A DNA stretch of 64,000 nt from Vreelandella arcis (GTDB lineage: Bacteria > Pseudomonadota > Gammaproteobacteria > Pseudomonadales > Halomonadaceae). This document shows, one piece after another, positions 1 to 7,884 of the stretch. The notes beneath the pieces were generated by a model. The model was not told the DNA's origin. It worked only from the letters and a program-made list of their open reading frames with translations, and searched no databases. The stretch's first letter is position 1; each line of letters begins with the position of its first letter. A program made the position numbers and the translations under genes. The DNA lies in NCBI RefSeq assembly GCF_900103865.1, contig NZ_FNII01000015.1, positions 28,502 to 92,501 of the forward strand. Direction: 5' to 3'.

Positions 1-342
1 GCTAAGGCGCTGGGCAAAACCGCCGTGCCGGTGGGCGATGCGCCTGGTTTCGCAGTGAATCGCCTTATGGTGCCGATGATCAACGAAGCGGCGTTTATTG
101 TGCAGGAAGGCACGGCGACGCCGGAAGCCGTGGATGACGCCATGAAGCTGGGCGCGGCCCATCCCATGGGGCCGTTAGCGCTGGCGGATTTAATTGGCCT
201 GGATGTCTGCCTGGCGATTATGGAAGTACTACAAGAGGGCTTTGGCGATCCTAAATACCGCCCCTGCCCGCTGCTCAAACGCATGGTATCGGCTGGCTAT
301 CTGGGTCGTAAGAGCGGACGTGGCTTCTACGTTTATGAATAA
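1..342 (+). CDS. 3-hydroxyacyl-CoA (3-hydroxybutyryl-CoA) dehydrogenase, C-terminal part
   Basis: The reading frame is open from base 1, so the gene starts upstream of the window; 113 C-terminal residues are visible. They match the C-terminal helical domain of the 3-hydroxyacyl-CoA dehydrogenase family: [11 protein letters not shown] and the following [10 protein letters not shown] segment, then [20 protein letters not shown], are the usual conserved stretches. The enzyme oxidises (S)-3-hydroxyacyl-CoA to 3-oxoacyl-CoA with NAD. The NAD-binding Rossmann domain lies outside the window. Its close neighbour downstream is an enoyl-CoA hydratase, which makes the substrate of this enzyme, so the pair probably acts in fatty-acid or C4-acyl-CoA breakdown. 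Chain-length preference cannot be read from this part. Confidence 0.9.
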   Translation, partial: AKALGKTAVPVGDAPGFAVNRLMVPMINEAAFIVQEGTATPEAVDDAMKLGAAHPMGPLALADLIGLDVCLAIMEVLQEGFGDPKYRPCPLLKRMVSAGYLGRKSGRGFYVYE

Positions 343-432
343 ATATTCTTGGTATAAAGAAGTTATTGCCACCCAACCAAGCGTTCGCTAGGGTTGGAAT
401 TTGACTATCTCACAACAATTAAGGAGCCCGCC

Positions 433-1206
433 ATGAGTGAAGCAGTGATCGAGAAGGTGGATAACGATGGGATGGTGCGACTCACCATCAATCGCCCCAA
501 AGCGTTAAATGCGTTAAACAGCGATGTGCTTTCAGCCCTGGAAGCACATTTGGTAGAGCTGGAAGCCCACCCCCATTTACGCGGGGTGCTGATTACCGGC
601 GCGGGTGAGAAAGCTTTCGTCGCCGGTGCTGATATCACCGAGATGCGCGACAAAACCCCTGAAGAAGCGCGGGCCTTCGCCGGCCAAGCGCTGCGTACTA
701 TTAAACGCTTAGAGACGTTACCGGTGCCGGTGGTCGCCCTCGTTAACGGGTTTTGCCTTGGCGGCGGCTGCGAATTGGCATTGGCCTGCGACTGGGCGGT
801 AGCCAGTGATAATGCGGTGTTTGGGCAACCGGAAGTACTGTTAGGCGTGATCCCCGGCTTTGGTGGCACCCAACGCCTGCCGCGTCGCGTCGGCCCGGCT
901 ATGGCGATAGATCTGGTCACCACCGGGCGCAAAATTGATGCCCAAGAAGCGCTGCGTATTGGCCTGGTGAACCGCGTCATGCCCCAAGCAGAGCTGGAAA
1001 ACTACGCTGAAGAACTCACTAAGCAGCTTAAAGGCAACGGCCCACAATCAGTGCGCGGCGCTAAGCAGGCCGTTCACGACGGCATGGACCAAGACCTGGA
1101 CAGCGCCTTGGCGCTTGAAACCAGCCTGTTCGCTTTCTGCTTCGCCGGAGAGGAGCAGAAAGAAGGCATGGCGGCCTTTGTCGAGAAGCGCAAGCCCAAC
1201 TTCTAG
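433..1206 (+). CDS. Enoyl-CoA hydratase (crotonase family)
   Basis: This 257-residue crotonase-fold protein hydrates trans-2-enoyl-CoA to 3-hydroxyacyl-CoA. The oxyanion-hole segment AGADITEM, the GFCLGGGCELALACD motif and the catalytic-Glu region PEVLLGVIPGFGGTQRLPR are all present, as in short-chain enoyl-CoA hydratases. I chose the ATG at 433 because a good ribosome site (AAGGAG at 421-426) sits just before it; an in-frame start at 394 would add 13 unconserved residues. It lies 90 bases after the dehydrogenase gene and was probably co-transcribed with it. A strong hairpin follows at 1237. It could also act on 3-hydroxypropionyl- or crotonyl-type CoA esters. Confidence 0.92.
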   Translation: MSEAVIEKVDNDGMVRLTINRPKALNALNSDVLSALEAHLVELEAHPHLRGVLITGAGEKAFVAGADITEMRDKTPEEARAFAGQALRTIKRLETLPVPVVALVNGFCLGGGCELALACDWAVASDNAVFGQPEVLLGVIPGFGGTQRLPRRVGPAMAIDLVTTGRKIDAQEALRIGLVNRVMPQAELENYAEELTKQLKGNGPQSVRGAKQAVHDGMDQDLDSALALETSLFAFCFAGEEQKEGMAAFVEKRKPNF

Positions 1207-1236
1207 GCGGTGGCTTTTTTACTTATTGCTTATTTA

Positions 1237-1266
1237 GGGGGTGGCGCACGCGTCACCCCCGTTTTA
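1237..1266 (+). terminator. Rho-independent terminator after the enoyl-CoA hydratase gene
   Basis: GGGGGTGGCG at 1237-1246 pairs with CGTCACCCCC at 1251-1260 with one mismatch, over a CACG loop, and is followed by GTTTT. It separates the acyl-CoA genes from the LysE exporter. The GTG at 1241 that would lengthen the exporter lies inside this stem, which argues against it as a start. Confidence 0.75.
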
Positions 1267-1306
1267 TTCTCAAAGGCTGACTACTAATTTCCTCGGAGTT
1301 GCCACA

Positions 1307-1924
1307 ATGCAATGGGCCGCTTTTATCCTCGCCGCGCTGGGTTTTGCCTATCTCCCTGGGCCTGCGATGCTGTATACCGCAGCACAAACCCTGGGTCGTG
1401 GCCGACGGGCAGGGTGGTTAGCCGTCGTCGGTGTGCATATGGGCTGCTATGTCCACGTTATCGCCGCTGCTCTGGGCCTGGCGCTGCTGTTTGCGGCGAT
1501 TCCGCCTGCCTATATCGCCATGAAAATCATCGGTGGGCTTTACTTGCTGTGGATGGGGCTTCGGCTATGGCAGCAGGGCATTCGTACTCATGGCGATGAA
1601 GTACCGCTGGCAAGCACTAAACGCGTGCTGCGCGACAGTTTTTTGGTCGAGGTGCTTAACCCTAAAACCGCGCTCTTTTTTGTGGCGTTTTTACCCCAAT
1701 TTGTGCAGCCCGAGTTTGCTATGCCAGTAGCCTGGCAATTGCTCTGGCTAGGTATCGCCACTAACCTTCTTTTCTCCTCCGCGGATGTGGTAGTGGTGCT
1801 ACTGGCCAGCCCATTGCGCGAGTGGTTACAAAAATCCCATGGCTCCTCCCGGCTCATTCAGCGCATTGGCGGTGGCGTATTAATGGGATTAGGCGGTAAT
1901 ACGCTGGCTCAGGCAGCGCGTTAA
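1307..1924 (+). CDS. LysE/RhtB-family amino-acid exporter
   Basis: The product is a 205-residue inner-membrane protein of the LysE/RhtB efflux family. The N-terminus AFILAALGFAYLPGPAMLY carries the family's typical GPAMLY-type motif in the first helix, and about six hydrophobic segments follow. The segment VEVLNPKTALFFVAFLPQFV is the second conserved block of RhtB proteins. Such proteins export amino acids such as homoserine, threonine or leucine; the substrate here cannot be told from sequence. The start at 1307 has CGGAG nine bases upstream, and longer in-frame starts overlap a terminator. No regulator gene is adjacent. Confidence 0.85.
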   Translation: MQWAAFILAALGFAYLPGPAMLYTAAQTLGRGRRAGWLAVVGVHMGCYVHVIAAALGLALLFAAIPPAYIAMKIIGGLYLLWMGLRLWQQGIRTHGDEVPLASTKRVLRDSFLVEVLNPKTALFFVAFLPQFVQPEFAMPVAWQLLWLGIATNLLFSSADVVVVLLASPLREWLQKSHGSSRLIQRIGGGVLMGLGGNTLAQAAR

Positions 1925-2054
1925 GCATCGCTGCCTGTCATGCACGAGGCCGAGACGCTGAAAAGCGGCACCCTCAAAGCTGATTACCGCACGTCTACAG
2001 CCACCTAGCCGTCGCATCAGGTACACTGGCGCAAATTTTCGTCTGGAAACCCCG

Positions 2055-2594
2055 ATGGCTCTTAGTGCAACGCCTTACAAAGTGGATATTAACCTCACCG
2101 ATCTGGATCGCGGGGTGTATGAAACGCTGCGCTTCACCGTGGCCCGTCATCCGTCAGAGACCGAAGAGCGTATGACCACGCGGCTGCTCGCCTACGTACT
2201 CTGGTATAGCGAATCGCTTGCCTTCGGGCGTGGACTTTCCGATGTCGACGAACCCGCGCTGTGGGAAAAAAGCCTGGATGGTCGTGTGCTGCACTGGATC
2301 GAAGTGGGTCTGCCCGATGTTGAGCGTATTACCTGGTGCTCACGGCGGGCAGAGCGCGTGTCGTTACTTGCTTATGGCCGGGTAGACATATGGGAGAGCA
2401 AGGTGTTGCCCAATGTGGCGTCGCTGAAGAATGTACACGTGGCAGGGTTGCCTCAAGAAGCGCTGGCGACGATCGCTAAAGATTTGCCAAGGGCCATCAA
2501 CTGGGCCGTTATGATTAGCGAAGGGTCGCTGTTTATTACCGATGAAAATGGCCAGCATGAAATTACCCCGCAGTGGCTGCTACAGGATCGTTAG
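2055..2594 (+). CDS. yaeQ: YaeQ family protein
   Basis: This 179-residue protein matches the YaeQ family along its length: the MALSATPYKVDINLTDLDRG opening, the RHPSETEERMTTRLLAYVLW stretch and the C-terminal ITPQWLL end. YaeQ is a small cytosolic protein with a restriction-endonuclease-like (PD-(D/E)XK) fold. In enterobacteria it was reported to compensate for loss of RfaH in virulence gene expression, but its biochemical role is not settled. The WxE and D residues expected of the fold are in LWEKSLDGRVLHWIEVG. It stands alone, 130 bases after lysE, with no sign of an operon. Confidence 0.92.
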   Translation: MALSATPYKVDINLTDLDRGVYETLRFTVARHPSETEERMTTRLLAYVLWYSESLAFGRGLSDVDEPALWEKSLDGRVLHWIEVGLPDVERITWCSRRAERVSLLAYGRVDIWESKVLPNVASLKNVHVAGLPQEALATIAKDLPRAINWAVMISEGSLFITDENGQHEITPQWLLQDR

Positions 2595-2822
2595 CCTCCA
2601 CACGTTCGTTTTTTCTACTAGGCTAGCGGGATGAGAAAGGATGGCTTGACGGGCATTCTTTCTATTGGGTTACTCAGTCCTTATTGACGACAGTCCTTTT
2701 TTCTAAAAAGAAAGAAGGTGACTTGCTATTTTTTTGCTAAATTACATACAATCAGGAATGTTTGTTCATGGCAGGCTTCATAACCTACCTCTGACCCCCT
2801 CTCTATTCTCAAGGAATGAGCA

Positions 2823-3812
2823 ATGAACGGTTATATCTCTTTTCGCTGGTGTCTGCTCCCATTGGTAGCTGCGATCAGCCTAGTGCCTACTCTGGCAAGC
2901 GCCGATGGGGGCGTACTCTCCACAAAATTTGAAAACGACAGTTTAGCCAGTAGTGACGATGGCCACTTCACCAGCGGCTTTGAGCTTAACTGGTCATTCG
3001 AGCCCGAGACGGACAGCTGGACGCAACTCTTGGCGACGGCGTTACCCGATAGTCTCATCGGCCAGGCTGATAGGGCGGCGTATCGACTGGTACACCAGAT
3101 TTACACGCCGAATAATATCCAGCGTCGTGAGCTGATTGAGGATGACCTCCCCTACGCAGGTATCGTTTATGGCGGTGTTTCGCTTTACGAAGACGTGCCG
3201 GTGGGCAACTGGCGACAAGCGACTGACCTGCACCTGGATATCGGCCTGGTCGGGCCGTCGTCGCTTGCCGATAGCATTCAACGCGAAGTGCACCGGGTTA
3301 CCGATAGTGAGCGCCCCAGCGGCTGGGACAACCAGTTGGGCGATGAGCCGATAATCAATGCCGCGATGCGGCGTCAATGGTGGCATAACACGCCGCTGGG
3401 CGGTAAGCAGCTGGCTCATGGCCCCAGCGTGAGCGGCGCCTTGGGCAATCTCTATACCTACGCCAGTGCCGGTTACAGCGTACGCTGGGGCGATGAAGCA
3501 TCGGGCGTCCCCACCTTGACGCCCAATCCCGGCAACCGCCATCACATCACAGGTAACGAGGGCTGGCAGTGGTACCTATTTGCCAGCGTAGAGGGTTATT
3601 ACATGGCCCAGAATCTGACCCTGGATGGCAATACCTTCAGGAATAGCCATTCGGTGGATCGCAAAGAATGGGTCGGGGACGTGTCAGGGGGATTGGCGTT
3701 GGCCTGGGAAGATTGGCAGGTCACCTATGCGGCCGTGGCGCGCTCGCGTGAATTCGACGGGCAGGAAGAGCAGGATAAGTTCGGTGCGTTGACGCTGTCG
3801 AAACGTTTTTGA
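2823..3812 (+). CDS. LpxR-like lipid A 3'-O-deacylase (outer membrane)
   Basis: The 329-residue product has a signal peptide ending near residue 27 (TLASA/D) and then the pattern of LpxR (DUF2219) beta-barrel proteins. Residues FENDSLASSDDGHFTSGFEL contain the Asn-Asp pair used for calcium and catalysis in Salmonella LpxR. EDDLPYAGIVYGG is the family's most conserved block, and EVHRVTDSERPSGWDNQLGDEP contains the probable catalytic His. The protein ends in Phe, as outer-membrane barrels usually do. It would remove the 3' acyloxyacyl chain of lipid A in the outer membrane. The start at 2823 has AAGGA ten bases upstream. A broken fragment of a second copy is found at 7138-7179. Confidence 0.87.
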   Translation: MNGYISFRWCLLPLVAAISLVPTLASADGGVLSTKFENDSLASSDDGHFTSGFELNWSFEPETDSWTQLLATALPDSLIGQADRAAYRLVHQIYTPNNIQRRELIEDDLPYAGIVYGGVSLYEDVPVGNWRQATDLHLDIGLVGPSSLADSIQREVHRVTDSERPSGWDNQLGDEPIINAAMRRQWWHNTPLGGKQLAHGPSVSGALGNLYTYASAGYSVRWGDEASGVPTLTPNPGNRHHITGNEGWQWYLFASVEGYYMAQNLTLDGNTFRNSHSVDRKEWVGDVSGGLALAWEDWQVTYAAVARSREFDGQEEQDKFGALTLSKRF

Positions 3813-3871
3813 TCGTAAAACGCGCTAGGCTGTTGCTAAATCCCAGCGACTGATAGCCGAGGAGGGCGTTA

Positions 3872-4195
3872 ATGGTCAGGAAAGCGTATCCCCGCACGCC
3901 CGATGGCCGTTACTTTGTGGCCAAAGACCGGCTCTGGCGCTGCACCGACCCGCGCTTAAGCGAAGATGAAAAACGTACCCACATCAAAGCGCTGATGAAA
4001 GCCCGGCGTGCCGTGAGAACCGCCCAGCAGCAAGATGATGACGACGCCCTGCGAGAAGCGCGGAACGCCGTACAACGTGCCAAAGAAGCCTTAGGCGAGC
4101 GCGGCCCTGTATGGTGGGATGATGATGCACCCGATGAAGGTGGCTTAGCCCCGCACAATAGTTCCTATGCTCAATGGTGGAAACAACAACCCTAA
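3872..4195 (+). CDS. Conserved hypothetical protein, small and highly charged
   Basis: A 107-residue soluble protein with a good ribosome site (GAGGAGG) before the ATG. The opening KAYPRTPDGRYFVAKDRLWRCTDP resembles small proteins seen in many proteobacterial genomes, where it is followed by a charged alpha-helix as here (residues about 28-75, rich in Arg, Lys, Glu and a DDDD run). The C-terminus has WWDDDAPDEGG and ends YAQWWKQQP. No catalytic motif, signal peptide or membrane segment is visible, and the function is unknown. It is transcribed in the same direction as lpxR, 59 bases downstream, and may share its transcript. Confidence 0.65.
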   Translation: MVRKAYPRTPDGRYFVAKDRLWRCTDPRLSEDEKRTHIKALMKARRAVRTAQQQDDDDALREARNAVQRAKEALGERGPVWWDDDAPDEGGLAPHNSSYAQWWKQQP

Positions 4196-4285
4196 GCTGC
4201 ACAGTATCGAACACAGCTGAAGCCAGGTGACTAGCCTATGCTTTGGAGGTTGTGATGTTTACTTAACGTTTAGGAGCAAGCACCT

Positions 4286-4807
4286 ATGGAGCTGGTTTTT
4301 TTCAATGGCTGGGGAAGCTTATTGCGTATTTTGGTCATGGGTATCCTGGCTTACGCGACGCTTATTCTCTTCTTGCGAATGTCAGGTAATCGCACGCTCT
4401 CAAAAATGAATGCCTTCGACTTAATCGTGACGGTAGCGCTGGGTTCCACATTGGCGACCGTTCTCCTATCCAAGGATGTTGCATTGCTGGATGGGGCGGT
4501 GGCGTTAGCGCTGTTAATTTCTCTGCAATTTATCATTACCTGGACCAGCGTCCGCTTTCGCTGGATACGCCGATTAGTAACGGGCGAGCCATTAATGTTG
4601 CTTTATCGAGGGGAGTTCCTGACAAGCTCACTGCGCCAAGCACGGGTGACCCAAGACGAAGTTAGGTCGGCCATCCGCAGTAGTGGCCTTGCGGATGTGG
4701 CAGCTGTGGAAGCGGTGGTAATAGAGACAGATGGCTCGTTAAGTGTTGTCAAACGGCATTCAGAAAGCAGCCACTCAAGTCTGGATGGTATACGTGGGCG
4801 TCATTAA
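4286..4807 (+). CDS. YetF-type (DUF421) inner-membrane protein
   Basis: This 173-residue protein fits the DUF421/YetF family. It has three N-terminal hydrophobic segments (about residues 10-30, 42-60 and 66-86), with the conserved block LRMSGNRTLSKMNAFDLIVTVALGS between the first and second, followed by a small cytosolic domain. That domain contains the typical GEPLMLLYRGEF strand and the helix ARVTQDEVRSAIRSSGLADVAAVEAVVIETDGSLSVV. YetF proteins are linked to spore or stress physiology in Bacillus, but their activity is unknown. The start has TAGGAG upstream. It is followed within 21 bases by the promoter of the TonB receptor gene. Confidence 0.85.
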   Translation: MELVFFNGWGSLLRILVMGILAYATLILFLRMSGNRTLSKMNAFDLIVTVALGSTLATVLLSKDVALLDGAVALALLISLQFIITWTSVRFRWIRRLVTGEPLMLLYRGEFLTSSLRQARVTQDEVRSAIRSSGLADVAAVEAVVIETDGSLSVVKRHSESSHSSLDGIRGRH

Positions 4808-4827
4808 CGTCACGTTGTCAGCGAGAT

Positions 4828-4856
4828 TTGACACTCTGTGTTGAGATCCTTATATT
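4828..4856 (+). promoter_or_regulatory. Sigma-70 promoter of the TonB-dependent receptor gene
   Basis: TTGACA at 4828-4833 and TATATT at 4851-4856 are separated by exactly 17 bases. This is a near-perfect sigma-70 promoter 53 bases before the receptor ATG. Its transcript start would fall near 4863, at the edge of the Fur-like site. Confidence 0.75.
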
Positions 4857-4865
4857 TTAGCGAAT

Positions 4866-4884
4866 AAAAATCACTATCATTAAC
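4866..4884 (+). promoter_or_regulatory. Fur-box-like operator
   Basis: AAAAATCACTATCATTAAC matches the 19-base Fur consensus GATAATGATAATCATTATC at 13 positions by hand. It sits just downstream of the -10 element, where a bound Fur dimer would block transcription. This suits a siderophore receptor expressed when iron is scarce. The match is only moderate. Confidence 0.5.
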
Positions 4885-4908
4885 ATTAATATTCGCTCTG
4901 GGATCAAT

Positions 4909-7017
4909 ATGCACACTCAAATGTTTCGTTTGCGCAAGCTGCCACACGCGATTGCACTTGCCTCTTTGTTCGCTACTCCTGCCTATGCGGTGGCTCAACA
5001 GGGCGCTGCGGCGCCCGCCGTTGAGTTGGATACGGTAGAAGTCACTGCTGATACTGCTGGCCAATTCGGCTACATCGAAATGCAAGAGACACCTGGCGTG
5101 GGCAAAATGGACGTGCCGCTGTCTGAACAGCCGTTCTCAATGTCGGTGATTGATCAGGAATTCATCCAAGATACCGGCGCTAAAAATCTCCAAGAGGCTC
5201 TGCTGTACACGCCCGGCGTTTATGCGGGGAATTTTGGCTTCGATACTCGAGGTGATAGCGCCAAAGTCAGAGGGTTAGACGCCGGACGTTACTTAGATGG
5301 GTTACGCCAGATTTACGGGTCTTATAACACGGTGCGCACTAACCCTTATGCTTTAGAGAGCTTAGAGGTACTGCGCGGGCCATCATCGATGCTTTATGGT
5401 CAGGCCGATTTGGGTGGCATTATCAACGGGGTTTCAAAGCTGCCGGAAGAGGAGCGTAGCGGCGAGGTCTGGGTGCAGTATGGCTCCCATAATCGCAAGC
5501 AGCTGGCCGTCGACGTAACCGGGGCCGCCGATGAAGAAGGCAAGCTGCTCTACCGTTTAGTGGCCCTGCAGCGCGATAGCGATACCCAGGTGGATCACGT
5601 TGAGGACGACGGCTATGTGGTGTCGCCTTCTCTGACGTGGCGGCCTAGTGATGACACCGAAATCACCCTGTTGATCAATCGCCAGGAGAATGAAGGCCAG
5701 GTATCGGCGCAGTTCCTGCCTCAGGCGGGTACCCTGGAGCCGGGTTCCCAGGGATTCATTGGCTCTGAAAGATTTGTCGGCGAGCCGGGCTGGGATCGCT
5801 TTGACCGCGAAAAAACCGAAACCACGCTATTTTTTGATCATCAAATTAATCGCGACTGGGCGTTTGCTGCCACGGCACGGTACACCGACTCGCGTACCGA
5901 AACCCGCGAGCACTGGGTGGATATTTCCAGCGTGCCGGATGCCAATGGCGAGGTGTCACGGACAATTTATACCGCCGATTCTGAAACACAAATATTAAAT
6001 GTCGACGCCCGTTTGGAAGGCGACTTTGAGCTAGGTAAGACCCAGCATAATCTGATTGCCGGTATCGATCGTCAGGATGCCCGGTGGTCTCAAGATAACT
6101 ATAGCTCGGCGCCCAGCGGTGGTGGCCGGTTTGATGTTTACGACCCCGAGTATGGCAATTTACAGCTAGATTCGCTTAACCCGACTGACCGTCCCGATAA
6201 CGAAATCGAGCAGGTAGGTGTCTACCTGGCGGATCATATTGAAGTTGGGCGGGTAGTGGTCTCGGCTGGCTTACGCCGGGATTGGGCTGAGAATAGTGGC
6301 CCTGAACCACTGACTTCAGAACCTTCCGTAAGTGATGAAAGCGCTACAACAGGGCGCCTTGGGTTAATGTATCGCTTTGCTAACGGCATTTCGCCCTACG
6401 TCAGCTACTCGGAAGCCTTCAGTATGAATTTAGGTTTTGACGACACTGGTGGAGTGCTAAAGCCGACCACTGGCGAACAGGAAGAAGCGGGCGTTAAGTA
6501 TCTTTCGCCTGATAAATCGCTAGCCATCAGCGCCGCGTATTTTGATATTACCCAGAAGAACCGCATCAGTGAGGGATCTACTCCGGGCGGAGCTGAGCAA
6601 ACGGGTGCGGTGATCGATGGCTGGGAGCTACAGGTCAACAAGCGTTGGCAGCAGTTCGAAACGCAGCTTGCGTACACAAGCCTGAATGCGACCAATGCTA
6701 GTGACGGTACTCGACTGCCGTTTGTCGCCGAAGAGCAGGCCTCGTGGTGGAATCGGCTCTACGTTGGAGACAACTGGCGGATGGGCGCTGGTGTGCGTTA
6801 TGTCGGTGACAATGTCGGTTCAGGCGGTGCGCCTGTTGTACCTTCAAACACACTTTATGATGCCATGGTCGGCTACACCTTGGGCGAGTGGGATTTCTCT
6901 GTGGACGTGAAAAACCTCACCGATGAAGAGTATGTCTCCTGGTGCCGCTATGATGGCGCTGACTGCGGCTATGGCGCGCGTCGTAACGTTACCGCCAACG
7001 TTCGCTACCAGTTCTGA
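4909..7017 (+). CDS. TonB-dependent siderophore receptor
   Basis: The 702-residue product has a signal peptide (cleavage near residue 29, AYAVA/Q) and a TonB-box-like segment VELDTVEVTAD. A plug domain follows (about residues 60-165, with EQPFSMSVIDQEFIQDTGAKN and LEVLRGPSSMLYGQADLGGIIN), then a 22-strand barrel that ends RRNVTANVRYQF. The length and the LRGPSSMLYGQ motif place it with ferric-siderophore receptors of the FhuA/FpvA type. It would bring an iron chelate across the outer membrane using TonB energy. It stands alone, with no ABC transporter or biosynthesis genes nearby, so the siderophore is probably made elsewhere or by other organisms. A Fur-like site overlaps its promoter and a terminator follows at 7066. 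Confidence 0.93.
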   Translation: MHTQMFRLRKLPHAIALASLFATPAYAVAQQGAAAPAVELDTVEVTADTAGQFGYIEMQETPGVGKMDVPLSEQPFSMSVIDQEFIQDTGAKNLQEALLYTPGVYAGNFGFDTRGDSAKVRGLDAGRYLDGLRQIYGSYNTVRTNPYALESLEVLRGPSSMLYGQADLGGIINGVSKLPEEERSGEVWVQYGSHNRKQLAVDVTGAADEEGKLLYRLVALQRDSDTQVDHVEDDGYVVSPSLTWRPSDDTEITLLINRQENEGQVSAQFLPQAGTLEPGSQGFIGSERFVGEPGWDRFDREKTETTLFFDHQINRDWAFAATARYTDSRTETREHWVDISSVPDANGEVSRTIYTADSETQILNVDARLEGDFELGKTQHNLIAGIDRQDARWSQDNYSSAPSGGGRFDVYDPEYGNLQLDSLNPTDRPDNEIEQVGVYLADHIEVGRVVVSAGLRRDWAENSGPEPLTSEPSVSDESATTGRLGLMYRFANGISPYVSYSEAFSMNLGFDDTGGVLKPTTGEQEEAGVKYLSPDKSLAISAAYFDITQKNRISEGSTPGGAEQTGAVIDGWELQVNKRWQQFETQLAYTSLNATNASDGTRLPFVAEEQASWWNRLYVGDNWRMGAGVRYVGDNVGSGGAPVVPSNTLYDAMVGYTLGEWDFSVDVKNLTDEEYVSWCRYDGADCGYGARRNVTANVRYQF

Positions 7018-7065
7018 CCCAGTCGTTCATCGTAATCTTTCTAAAAAGATCAATGCATTGAACTG

Positions 7066-7100
7066 CACCCCCAGATGTTCAACGTCTGGGGTGTTTTTTT
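7066..7100 (+). terminator. Rho-independent terminator after the TonB receptor gene
   Basis: CACCCCCAGA at 7066-7075 pairs with TCTGGGGTG at 7085-7093 with one bulged C, followed by seven T residues at 7094-7100. It lies 49 bases past the receptor stop codon. Confidence 0.85.
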
Positions 7101-7137
7101 GTGGCGAAGTACGACGAGTTCTTCAAGCTTGAGGTAG

Positions 7138-7179
7138 CGTTCGCGCGAATTCGACGATCAAGAAGACTCGGATAAATTG
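7138..7179 (+). pseudogene. Fragment of a second lpxR-like gene (3' end only)
   Basis: Read in frame from 7138, this stretch encodes RSREFDDQEDSDKL, and residues 1-14 line up with RSREFDGQEEQDKF near the C-terminus of the intact LpxR-like protein (bases about 3748-3789), with 10 of 14 residues identical. The DNA is also similar (CGCGAATTCGAC against CGTGAATTCGAC). A TAG codon lies immediately upstream in this frame, and there is no start codon. It is best read as the decayed tail of a duplicated copy. The rest of 7101-7366 shows no other recognisable gene. Confidence 0.6.
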
Positions 7180-7366
7180 GTTCTGTGTGGTTATCCAAAC
7201 GCATCTAGCATGGCGCTGAAGATGTGGACTGCTTCTCAGCCTGCCATGATGCTTATACATAGTAATAGAAACGACATGGATTATTTTCCTAAGTTATATT
7301 TATTTTTATTCACGTTTGCGCCTAGCAATGGTATTCTTCGCCGCTGTTAATTTCTAAGGACGCAAC

Positions 7367-7684
7367 GTGAATATCAAAGCCGATCTTTCCATTTTCGATA
7401 TTATTGGCCATCTGATTATTTGGGTGGTACTCAGTTTCGTTACCTTTGGCATAGCGCTATTTTTCTTCCCTTATTCGTTTGCACGGTTTGTGATCAACCG
7501 CACGTCGGTCGTCGATGCTACTACCGGGGTGGAGCGAAAAATGGTCTGCGATATCAATATTTTCAGCAACATAGGCCATATAATTTTGTGGATGCTGATT
7601 TCGATCGTGACCTTTGGGTTGGGGTACATTTTCTACTTTTATCGGGTTTGGAATTACGCTTTGAATAACTCGCGGGTTGAATAG
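7367..7684 (+). CDS. Small membrane protein with two similar hairpin repeats
   Basis: The 105-residue protein starts at a GTG with AAGGA eight bases upstream. It is made of two similar halves. Residues about 9-40 (FDIIGHLIIWVVLSFVTFG) and 65-96 (NIFSNIGHIILWMLISIVTFG) share the pattern IGHxIxWxxxSxVTFG, each followed by an aromatic-rich segment. This predicts two or four short membrane segments and an origin by internal duplication. It resembles small DUF6693-type proteins as I remember them, but I cannot confirm that name. The function is unknown. A strong terminator follows at 7740. Confidence 0.7.
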   Translation: MNIKADLSIFDIIGHLIIWVVLSFVTFGIALFFFPYSFARFVINRTSVVDATTGVERKMVCDINIFSNIGHIILWMLISIVTFGLGYIFYFYRVWNYALNNSRVE

Positions 7685-7739
7685 ATTTAGCCTTTTATGA
7701 AATAAAAACTCCGCTATTTGATTATTTAAGATGCAATAG

Positions 7740-7775
7740 GGCCTTCGCTGAGTGATCGAGCGAAGGCCTTTTTTT
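7740..7775 (+). terminator. Rho-independent terminator after the small membrane protein
   Basis: GGCCTTCGCT at 7740-7749 pairs perfectly with AGCGAAGGCC at 7759-7768 and is followed by seven T residues. It has no T-tract on the minus strand, so it serves the upstream gene and not the phn operon. Confidence 0.9.
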
Positions 7776-7884
7776 AAAGCCACATTCAAGTGGGCTTAAG
7801 CAATTAACATTCTTGTTGTTCGTTATTATTTTGTAATGTAAATGCCATTAAGTAATCATTGCTTGTTAGTTTGAGCGTCATTGG

